The notes under the pieces are model-generated. The model did not search any database. It had not been told where the DNA came from and was given only the letters and a program-made list of their open reading frames with translations. The position numbers and the translations under genes are program-made. Positions 10,285 to 15,346 of a DNA stretch of 15,346 nucleotides are shown in pieces. The first letter of the stretch is position 1, and the number at the start of each line of letters is the position of its first letter. Source of the stretch: DAOVQB01 sp023128935 (GTDB lineage: Bacteria; Eisenbacteria; RBG-16-71-46; CAIMUX01; WJJG01); assembly GCA_030628905.1 (NCBI GenBank), contig DAOVQB010000101.1:1-15346 (forward strand). The letters are read 5' to 3'.

Positions 10285-11592
10285 CTACGTGGCCCACGAT
10301 GTCGCCAAGACGCGGTCGAAGATCGGCTCCAGGTTGGCGAAGAACGCATCTAGTTCAAAGATCTCATCCATCTGCTCGCGGCTCAGATGCATGCGCACTT
10401 GCTCCTGCTTCTCCAGCAGGCTCCGCAGCTGAAGGCGGCGATGGCTTGCTTCCATCGCGGCCGCCTGAACGATGCGGTAGGCTTCCTCCCGGGAACCGAG
10501 CGCGGCGGTCAGCGCGAGAAGCGCGCGCTGTGAGAAAAAGACGCCGCCTGAAGCCTGCATGTTTTCCAGCATGCGTTCACGGTCCACTTCCAGTCCCTGA
10601 AGCACTCGAACAGTGAGGTGGAGAGTGTAGTCGAGTCCGATAAAGGCGTCCGGCAGTATAATCCGCTCTACGCTCGAATGGCTGATGTCGCGCTCGTGCC
10701 ACAGGGCGATGTTCTCGAAGGCAGGTCCTAGATGGCCCCGGAGTAGGCGCGCCATGCCGCAGATCCGCTCACAGAGGATCGGGTTACGCTTGTGTGGCAT
10801 GGCAGAGGAGCCCTTCTGGCCCTTCGCGAACGGCTCCCAGGCCTCGGCAACCTCCGTGCGCTGCAGGTGCCGGATCTCGGTTGCGATTTTTTCGCAAGTT
10901 GCGCCTATCAGCGCCAGGATCGCCAGCAGATGGGCGTGGCGGTCCCGCTGTACGACCTGGTTCGAGACTGGAGCAGGGTTGAGCCTCAGGATCTCGCATG
11001 TCCGCGCTTCAACAGCCGGAGTGAGGTGTGCAAAGGTACCCACCGCACCCGAGATCTTCCCGGTGCGCACCTCTTCCCGTACTTGCTCCAGGCGCGTGTT
11101 GTGACGTTCCATCTCAGCGAACCAGAGCAGCGCCTTGAGTCCAAAGGTGATCGGTTCAGCGTGCACGCCATGCGTCCGCCCGATCATCGGCGTGTGGCGG
11201 TGCTCCATGGCAAGTTTGCGCAGGAGTTTTCCAACACGCTCCAGGCGCTGGCCGATTAGGTCGCACGCCCGCACGAGCAGCAGTGCAAGAGACGTATCCA
11301 GCAGATCTGAGGAGGTCATCCCCCGGTGCAGCCAGGTCTTCTCCTCCCCCAGCCCTTCCCCGACATTCGTCAGGAAGGCAATCACATCGTGATGTACCTC
11401 GGCCTCGAGTTCGAGGATACGCTCAAGGTCAAATCGGGCCCGGCTCCTGAGGGCGGCGGCAGTGCCCGCCGGCGCCTGGCCCAGATCCTCCATGGCCTGT
11501 GCCGCCGCGATTTCGACCTCGAGCCAACTATCGAAGCGAGCCGTGACGCTCCACAATTTTCCCATCTCCGGGAGCGTGTAGCGCTCGATCAT
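10285..11592 (-). CDS. purB: Adenylosuccinate lyase
   Basis: PurB catalyses two fumarate-releasing steps of purine synthesis: SAICAR to AICAR, and adenylosuccinate to AMP. The 435-aa product matches the length of Bacillus-type PurB. It carries the fumarate lyase signature GSSAMPHKRNP (catalytic Ser in the flexible loop, residues 262-263), the conserved His141 in GRTHGVHAEP, His67/68 in EVHHDV, and TSSDLLDT near residue 93. The ATG at 11592 is chosen because the family N-terminus (MIERYTLPEMGKLW) begins there and a Shine-Dalgarno precedes it; an in-frame ATG at 11712 would run back into the htrA coding region. purF follows 82 bp downstream, forming a two-gene purine pair, though no other pur gene is in view. 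Confidence 0.97.
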   Translation of the reverse strand: MIERYTLPEMGKLWSVTARFDSWLEVEIAAAQAMEDLGQAPAGTAAALRSRARFDLERILELEAEVHHDVIAFLTNVGEGLGEEKTWLHRGMTSSDLLDTSLALLLVRACDLIGQRLERVGKLLRKLAMEHRHTPMIGRTHGVHAEPITFGLKALLWFAEMERHNTRLEQVREEVRTGKISGAVGTFAHLTPAVEARTCEILRLNPAPVSNQVVQRDRHAHLLAILALIGATCEKIATEIRHLQRTEVAEAWEPFAKGQKGSSAMPHKRNPILCERICGMARLLRGHLGPAFENIALWHERDISHSSVERIILPDAFIGLDYTLHLTVRVLQGLEVDRERMLENMQASGGVFFSQRALLALTAALGSREEAYRIVQAAAMEASHRRLQLRSLLEKQEQVRMHLSREQMDEIFELDAFFANLEPIFDRVLATSWAT

Positions 11593-11620
11593 GAGGGGTC
11601 CTTTCCTGCATCTCGAAAGG
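11593..11620 (-). promoter_or_regulatory. purB ribosome-binding site within a possible hairpin
   Basis: The purB Shine-Dalgarno (AGGAAAGGA, 11599-11607, 6 nt from the ATG) overlaps the 3' arm of a 6-bp inverted repeat, CCTTTC-N9-GAAAGG, at 11600-11620. If it forms, the stem would cover the ribosome-binding site. The stem is short and only half G:C, so it may be a chance match. Confidence 0.35.
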
Positions 11621-11631
11621 GAAGGGGGGCA

Positions 11632-11653
11632 CAGCGCGGGCACGTCCGCGCTG
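11632..11653 (-). repeat. Perfect 8-bp hairpin between htrA and purB
   Basis: CAGCGCGG and CCGCGCTG form a perfect 8-bp stem with a 6-nt loop in the 85-bp gap between htrA and purB. On the minus strand it is followed by a pyrimidine-rich stretch (CCCCCCTTCCCTTTC) but no T run, so it is at best a weak terminator; transcript processing or a leader structure for purB are alternatives. Confidence 0.4.
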
Positions 11654-11677
11654 CGAAGGAACGTCGGTAACGGGCCA

Positions 11678-13006
11678 CTAGTTCTCCTTGGCCTCCTCAA
11701 GGATGATCTCAACTTCCCACTGCTGTGCGTTCCGTTCCAAGGTCAGATGGAGCCGGTCGCCGATCGTGGCCCCGAAGATGAGTTGCTGCGCCTGGGCCGC
11801 GGACGAGACGATCTGTCCATTCACTTCCCGTATGATGTCGCCCAGTTCTATGCCGGCCTGGGCCGCGGGACTGCCCTCCTCGATGCCCCACACCAGCAGC
11901 CCGCGGCGGTCGCGGATTCGATAGTAGTTGGCCACCATCTGACTGATTTCCTGCACTCGGATCCCAATCCAGACCTGGCGCACACGGCCGTACTCCAGGA
12001 TCTCGCGCACAATCCGGATCACGGTGTTGATCGGTCTGGCGAAGCCGATGCCCAGGTTGCCCCCACCGGTTGAAAAGATGAAGGTGTTGATCCCGATCAC
12101 CTCACCCATCCCAGTGACCAGCGGGCCACCACTGTTGCCCGGGTTGATCGCGGCATCGGTCTGGATCATGTTTTTATAGACGGCCTGTCCCGTGTTGTCT
12201 GGTTTCAGATCGCGGTGGGTGGCGCTGATGACTCCAGCCGTTACAGTCGGATGGTAGTCGTTCAGGAGAAATCCAAAAGGGTTCCCCATTGCAATGGCCC
12301 ACTCGCCCACTATAAGGGTCTCCGAATCACCCACCGGGGCAACCGGCAGATCCTCGCCTTCAATGCGCAGAACGGCCAGATCGTAGCTGGCGTCCATGCC
12401 CACAATGGAGGCATCGAAGGTCCGGCCGTCGGGCAGACTGACCTTGATCTCCTTGGCTTCGCGCACGACATGCTCGTTCGTTACAACGATGCCCCGCTCA
12501 TCGATGATCACACCCGAGCCAAGGCTCGCAATCTCCTGGCCGTATAGCTGGCCGGGAAAAAAGCGGCTGAAGAAACGGTCGAATGGATCCCGACTCGTGG
12601 CGAATGGGTTGTGGCGGACCAGGCGGATCTGAGTGACGCTAATCGACACGACCGCGGGGGCGACGCGCTCGGCGGCCTCGACCACGGCCGTACGGCGGGT
12701 TCTATAGGGATCCAACTCCTCTGAGTGGCTTGTGGCTGCGTGGTCTTGCCACACACCCTCGAGGGGTTCTGATCCGTCAACGGGCTCTGCGGTGCTCGCC
12801 TGAGTGGAAGGGGTGACTGGCAGATGGCCAGCCTTGACAGCGCTCGTATCCGGAGCCATCTCGGTTTCGGCATGCCGGGACCCCAGCTTGGCGAGCCGGT
12901 TGACAATGCCGCCCCCCAGGGCCAATCCCAAGAGGAAAACAATGAGGAGCACACCTACCCGAATGCGCCCGCACTCCCCCGATCCGTAGAATCTGAATCG
13001 ACGCAC
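11678..13006 (-). CDS. htrA: HtrA/Deg-family serine protease, membrane anchored, one PDZ domain
   Basis: Periplasmic trypsin-like protease and chaperone that removes misfolded envelope proteins. The 442-aa product (GTG start) has one N-terminal membrane segment at about residues 17-35 (VGVLLIVFLLGLALGGGIV), a poorly conserved linker to about 105, a protease domain to about 340 and a single PDZ domain to the C-terminus. The catalytic triad is visible: His179 (VVTNEHVV), Asp209 (ASYDLAVL) and Ser292 (NPGNSGGPL). The PDZ domain shows GSPAAQAGIELGDIIREVNG. There is no clear signal-peptidase site, so it is probably a DegS-like anchored protein facing the periplasm. An alternative ATG at 13045, one base after the transaldolase stop, would add 13 residues. 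purB follows after 85 bp. Confidence 0.93.
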   Translation of the reverse strand: MRRFRFYGSGECGRIRVGVLLIVFLLGLALGGGIVNRLAKLGSRHAETEMAPDTSAVKAGHLPVTPSTQASTAEPVDGSEPLEGVWQDHAATSHSEELDPYRTRRTAVVEAAERVAPAVVSISVTQIRLVRHNPFATSRDPFDRFFSRFFPGQLYGQEIASLGSGVIIDERGIVVTNEHVVREAKEIKVSLPDGRTFDASIVGMDASYDLAVLRIEGEDLPVAPVGDSETLIVGEWAIAMGNPFGFLLNDYHPTVTAGVISATHRDLKPDNTGQAVYKNMIQTDAAINPGNSGGPLVTGMGEVIGINTFIFSTGGGNLGIGFARPINTVIRIVREILEYGRVRQVWIGIRVQEISQMVANYYRIRDRRGLLVWGIEEGSPAAQAGIELGDIIREVNGQIVSSAAQAQQLIFGATIGDRLHLTLERNAQQWEVEIILEEAKEN

Positions 13007-13010
13007 CCGA

Positions 13011-13017
13011 TCCTCCC
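13011..13017 (-). promoter_or_regulatory. Shine-Dalgarno supporting a GTG start for htrA
   Basis: GGGAGGA lies 4 nt before the GTG at 13006. The earlier in-frame ATG at 13045 has only a GAG directly against it, so the GTG is preferred. Confidence 0.6.
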
Positions 13018-13046
13018 TGTGGTCGCCCAGCAGCCCTGATAGCATC

Positions 13047-13694
13047 TCAGCTCTTGGGAACTTGCTTCCAGGCCTCCAGGAACTTGCGGATACCGATGTC
13101 AGTCAGCGGGTGCTGGAACATCGCCTCAAGAACCCTGGTGGGCAAGGTTACGACATGGGCTCCCAAGAGGGCCGCTCGGACCACGTGTTGTGGGTGGCGG
13201 ATGCTGGCAACCAGGACCTCCGTCTCATAGCCGTATGCTTCGTAGGCCGCCAGTATCTCTTCCACAACCTCCATGCCGTCATGGCCGACGTCATCGAGGC
13301 GCCCGATGAACGGGCTCACGAAACGGGCACCTGCCTTCGCTGCCAAGATTGCCTGGTTCGAGCTGAAGACCAACGTAACATTCGTGGCGATGCGCTCTTT
13401 CTTCAGCTCTGCGACGGCGCGAATCCCTTCGAACCCCATGGGGATCTTGACCACCACATTCTTGGCGATGGAGGAGAGCTCCCGGCCCTCACGAACCATC
13501 CCCTGCCAATCTTCAGCCACGACCTCAGCGCTCACAGGTCCCGCCACCATCTCACAGATGTCGGCTATAACCTCGCGGTAGGGCGCCTTGGCAATCTTGA
13601 GCAGGGAGGGGTTTGTCGTGACGCCATCGACGACACCCATGGCTGCCAGCCGGTGGATGTCTGCTCTGATGGCCGTGTCGAGGAAGATCTTCAC
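13047..13694 (-). CDS. tal: Transaldolase, small TalC/MipB type
   Basis: A 215-aa (beta/alpha)8-barrel aldolase of the transaldolase / fructose-6-phosphate aldolase (FSA) subfamily. Transaldolase moves a dihydroxyacetone unit between sugar phosphates in the non-oxidative pentose phosphate pathway. Landmarks are KIFLDTA at the N-terminus, GVTTNPSLL, the Schiff-base lysine in VVVKIPMG (Lys83), NVTLVFSSNQA and FVSPFIGRLDD. Glu57 in VSAEV and Phe129 in SPFIGR match residues of true transaldolases, whereas FSA has Gln and Tyr there, so transaldolase is the better call. The start is GTG, set by a strong AGGAGG and by the family N-terminus. The stop is separated by a single base from the first possible ATG of htrA, so the two genes are probably co-transcribed. 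Confidence 0.92.
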   Translation of the reverse strand: MKIFLDTAIRADIHRLAAMGVVDGVTTNPSLLKIAKAPYREVIADICEMVAGPVSAEVVAEDWQGMVREGRELSSIAKNVVVKIPMGFEGIRAVAELKKERIATNVTLVFSSNQAILAAKAGARFVSPFIGRLDDVGHDGMEVVEEILAAYEAYGYETEVLVASIRHPQHVVRAALLGAHVVTLPTRVLEAMFQHPLTDIGIRKFLEAWKQVPKS

Positions 13695-13700
13695 CGGTTC

Positions 13701-13706
13701 CCTCCT
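13701..13706 (-). promoter_or_regulatory. Shine-Dalgarno of transaldolase, fixes a GTG start
   Basis: AGGAGG lies 6 nt upstream of the GTG at 13694. It selects that GTG over the ATG at 13748, which would add 18 residues unlike the family. Confidence 0.85.
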
Positions 13707-13710
13707 GCAA

Positions 13711-13730
13711 GAGCGGTCCCACGACCGCTC
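13711..13730 (-). promoter_or_regulatory. Perfect hairpin just upstream of the transaldolase RBS
   Basis: An 8-bp perfect inverted repeat with a 4-nt loop (GAGCGGTC-N4-GACCGCTC) lies 4 nt before the AGGAGG Shine-Dalgarno of the transaldolase gene. With 6 of 8 pairs G:C it should fold stably in the transcript. No T run follows it. It could be an mRNA-stabilising leader hairpin, a translational control element, or an operator for a dimeric repressor; the sequence alone does not decide. Confidence 0.45.
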
Positions 13731-13776
13731 TGCTAACCAAAACAGCACGGCCCCGTATCTGCGGGCCCTCTACTGA

Positions 13777-13793
13777 GGTGCCGGTTGGGCACC
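13777..13793 (-). repeat. Inverted repeat downstream of truA
   Basis: Perfect 6-bp inverted repeat GGTGCC/GGCACC with a 5-nt loop, starting 19 nt after the truA stop on the minus strand. A second, weaker 5-bp pair (GGCCC/GGGCC) lies at 13749-13767. Neither is followed by a run of T, so they do not qualify as Rho-independent terminators; they could pause transcription or protect a 3' end. Confidence 0.35.
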
Positions 13794-13812
13794 CATCGTT
13801 CCAGGGCGGGCA

Positions 13813-14601
13813 CTATAGCACAGGCCCCGGAGGCAGGCAATCTGGTCCCCAGGTTCCGCACCCCGGCGTGCCGTCATAGTCGACGGAAAAGAGTGTCAAT
13901 CCGTGTCCAGGCGCCACTTTCTTGCCCCGGCCGGATGGATGCCTGAGCAGGTCAAGGAGGCTACCTGGCTCCTGCTTGTGGAGCCCCACATCCAGACAGG
14001 ACGCAACGATGCACCGGACCATCTTGTATAGGAACCGTATGGCCCCAATCCGAAAGATCAGTCCTCGTTCCCACGGTTCCCAGCGAGCGTAGAGGACCCG
14101 CGTGCGCCTGTCTTGCGCGCCATCGCCTTTGCAGCTGAAGGCGCTAAAATCGTGCTCCCCCACTAAGTGCTTGGCGGCGGCATTCATCGCATCGACATCC
14201 GGAAATGGGCGAGGTGCCAGGGCGCGGGGCGACCAGAAGACGGATGGCGCGCGCAGCAGGAGATAGCCGTAGTGCCGGGCCCGCGCCGAGTGGCGTGCAT
14301 GGAAGGTCTCGTGGATATCGGATGGGTCTCGGACCAGGATGTCCCGGCCGGTCAACGCGTTGGTCCCGCGGCGAATACGTTCCAACGCGATCGGTGAGTT
14401 GGTTCGGAAAGAGACGACCTGGCCCAGGGAGTGAACGCCCCGATCCGTTCTCCCCGACGCATAAACAGTCGCCGGGTGGCGCAGGAGGACACTGAGCGCA
14501 TCTTCTAGCTCACCCTGCACAGTTCGTTGCCCGACCTGGCGCTGCCACCCGTGAAACCGAGTGCCTTCGTATTCAATGGTCAGCTTGATGTTGCGACGCA
14601 T
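13813..14601 (-). CDS. truA: tRNA pseudouridine synthase A
   Basis: TruA converts uridine to pseudouridine at positions 38-40 of the tRNA anticodon stem-loop in the cytoplasm. The protein is 262 aa, normal for the family. The N-terminus reads IKLTIEYEGTRFHGWQRQ, the typical first strand of TruA, and the catalytic aspartate lies in GRTDRGVHS (Asp53). The conserved FSAFSCKG segment and the C-terminal IRFLYKMVRCIVASCLDVG helix region are also present. The ATG start places the conserved core at the usual distance from the N-terminus. The last ~20 residues are rich in Gly and Pro and look like an ordinary variable tail. It is followed, 118 bp on, by the transaldolase gene; the two have no obvious functional link. 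Confidence 0.96.
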   Translation of the reverse strand: MRRNIKLTIEYEGTRFHGWQRQVGQRTVQGELEDALSVLLRHPATVYASGRTDRGVHSLGQVVSFRTNSPIALERIRRGTNALTGRDILVRDPSDIHETFHARHSARARHYGYLLLRAPSVFWSPRALAPRPFPDVDAMNAAAKHLVGEHDFSAFSCKGDGAQDRRTRVLYARWEPWERGLIFRIGAIRFLYKMVRCIVASCLDVGLHKQEPGSLLDLLRHPSGRGKKVAPGHGLTLFSVDYDGTPGCGTWGPDCLPPGPVL

Positions 14602-14729
14602 GTTTCCCCCGTGCCCCTAAGTGCCTCGATCCATAAATACGGTGGCATTCGGCCGCCGCTGCATCCCGCCCGGCTGCGTTGCTCCTCGTCCGTGATGGAG
14701 CGACATCGCGTCGTCGTCGCGCCTGGCCG
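14602..14729 (-). other. Intergenic gap, methyltransferase to truA
   Basis: This 128-bp gap shows no recognisable RNA gene or terminator. It ends on the minus strand with a G-rich stretch (GGGGGAA) 1 to 2 nt before the truA ATG, which is a poor Shine-Dalgarno position. An AT-rich TATTTATG lies in the otherwise GC-rich gap and could be part of a promoter -10 element for truA, but no matching -35 hexamer is visible. A 29-codon frame (14617-14706) has no ribosome-binding site and is not called. Confidence 0.4.
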
Positions 14730-15346
14730 CTACGTTCCGTCTGCCGAATCATACCTCGAACGGCACAGGGCCAAGATGAGGAAGTAGCGTTGCCCTGGAC
14801 GCCAGCGCTCGATGAGCTCGCCTTTCTGCCCGAAGAGACTGAAGCGAAAGCGCACACTCAACATCTCCTCGAACTCGGACCTACGCAGCTGGAAGAAATG
14901 AAATGCTTGGCTCGATGGCAGATGCCTGCCTCGGCCCAGCGGAGTTGAGATTAGGAACCGCCCGCCCGGTGCCAGGCAGTGATCCAGGCGCCGCAGCAGC
15001 TCCTCGGGCTCCTGTAAATGCTCGAGGACTTCAAAGCAGGCGATGCCGTCGAAAGGACGTAGCAGCGACATTGAGGCCGAGAGCAAATCACGCTGGCGAA
15101 ACTCGATGCCCGGCGCGCCATAGAATCTCCTGGCACGCTCAATGGCTTTCCTGTCGAGATCCACGCCCAATACTTCCGTGATCCCCGGTTGCGCGCCCAG
15201 CATCGCCGCTCCGTAGCCAGTACCACAACCTGCATCCAGCACCCGTCCCCGCAGTAGCGCCACGGCAAACCAGTAGCGGGCTAAGTGCTCCCGCACCTGC
15301 CCGTGTGACAGCGGGAGGTGCATCGGGTCGATCCGTTCCAGGTACC
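14730..15346 (-). CDS. Class I SAM-dependent methyltransferase, 5' end outside window
   Basis: Probable S-adenosylmethionine-dependent methyltransferase with a Rossmann-type fold; the substrate cannot be told. Motif I is clear (VLDAGCGTGYG), followed by an acidic strand end (VLGVDLDRKAIERAR, ribose-binding Asp), then FDGIACFEVLEHL (motif IV region) and LAPGGRFLISTP (post-motif), all in the expected order for the methyltransferase type 11/25 families. The first ATG in the window is at 15323, but the frame stays open to the window edge (reading YLERIDP before that Met) and no good ribosome-binding site precedes the ATG, so the true start is probably upstream. Stop is TAG. A 128-bp gap separates it from truA. 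The fold is secure; the specific role is unknown, and a link to cell-wall sugar or quinone metabolism would be speculation. Confidence 0.8.
   Translation of the reverse strand, partial: YLERIDPMHLPLSHGQVREHLARYWFAVALLRGRVLDAGCGTGYGAAMLGAQPGITEVLGVDLDRKAIERARRFYGAPGIEFRQRDLLSASMSLLRPFDGIACFEVLEHLQEPEELLRRLDHCLAPGGRFLISTPLGRGRHLPSSQAFHFFQLRRSEFEEMLSVRFRFSLFGQKGELIERWRPGQRYFLILALCRSRYDSADGT

Noticed and set aside
10203..10349. 49-residue N-terminal extension of purF
   Set aside because: It would overlap purB, has no family similarity, and would place the nucleophile Cys far from the N-terminus; the ATG at 10202 gives a normal short propeptide.
13749..13793. Rho-independent terminator after truA
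   Set aside because: Two small inverted repeats are present but neither is followed by a T run on the minus strand.
14617..14706. 29-codon minus-strand frame in the gap before truA
   Set aside because: It has no ribosome-binding site and no recognisable product, and such short frames are common by chance.

Overview
The window is a GC-rich bacterial chromosomal segment of twelve protein-coding genes, all on the minus strand, so transcription runs from high to low coordinates. The two edge genes are cut: a methyltransferase lacks its 5' end at the right edge, and bamA lacks its 3' end at the left edge. I see no tRNA, rRNA, CRISPR array, insertion sequence, phage gene or other sign of mobile DNA. 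Long open frames on the plus strand are shadows of the minus-strand genes.

The organism is almost certainly a diderm bacterium: BamA (outer-membrane protein assembly) and a LolD/LolE-type lipoprotein exporter are both present. It also has McsA-McsB-ClpC, the protein-arginine-phosphorylation and degradation module best known from Firmicutes. That mix points to a diderm lineage outside Proteobacteria, possibly an FCB-group or related candidate phylum. This placement is inference and cannot be settled from the sequence alone.

Layout in transcription order: (1) SAM-dependent methyltransferase (5' end missing); (2) truA, tRNA pseudouridine synthase; (3) a small transaldolase of the TalC/MipB/FSA fold; (4) a membrane-anchored HtrA/Deg serine protease; (5) purB; (6) purF; (7) a LolC/LolE-family permease with an unusual membrane extension at its N-terminus; (8) lolD ATPase; (9) mcsA; (10) mcsB; (11) clpC; (12) bamA (3' end missing). 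Several junctions are tight enough for co-transcription and translational coupling: tal-htrA, purF-lolE (5 nt), lolE-lolD (23 nt) and lolD-mcsA (4-nt overlap). No convincing Rho-independent terminator was found between any pair.

Functionally the left two-thirds is an envelope and protein quality-control block (lipoprotein release, McsAB-ClpC proteolysis, BamA, with HtrA just upstream), with two purine enzymes between htrA and the lol genes. Most of the region is housekeeping. I did not find a convincing novel system. The points most worth a second look are the pairing of an arginine-kinase/ClpC module with Lol and Bam genes without ctsR, the N-terminal extension on the permease, and perfect inverted repeats upstream of purB and of the transaldolase gene, placed where they could affect translation.
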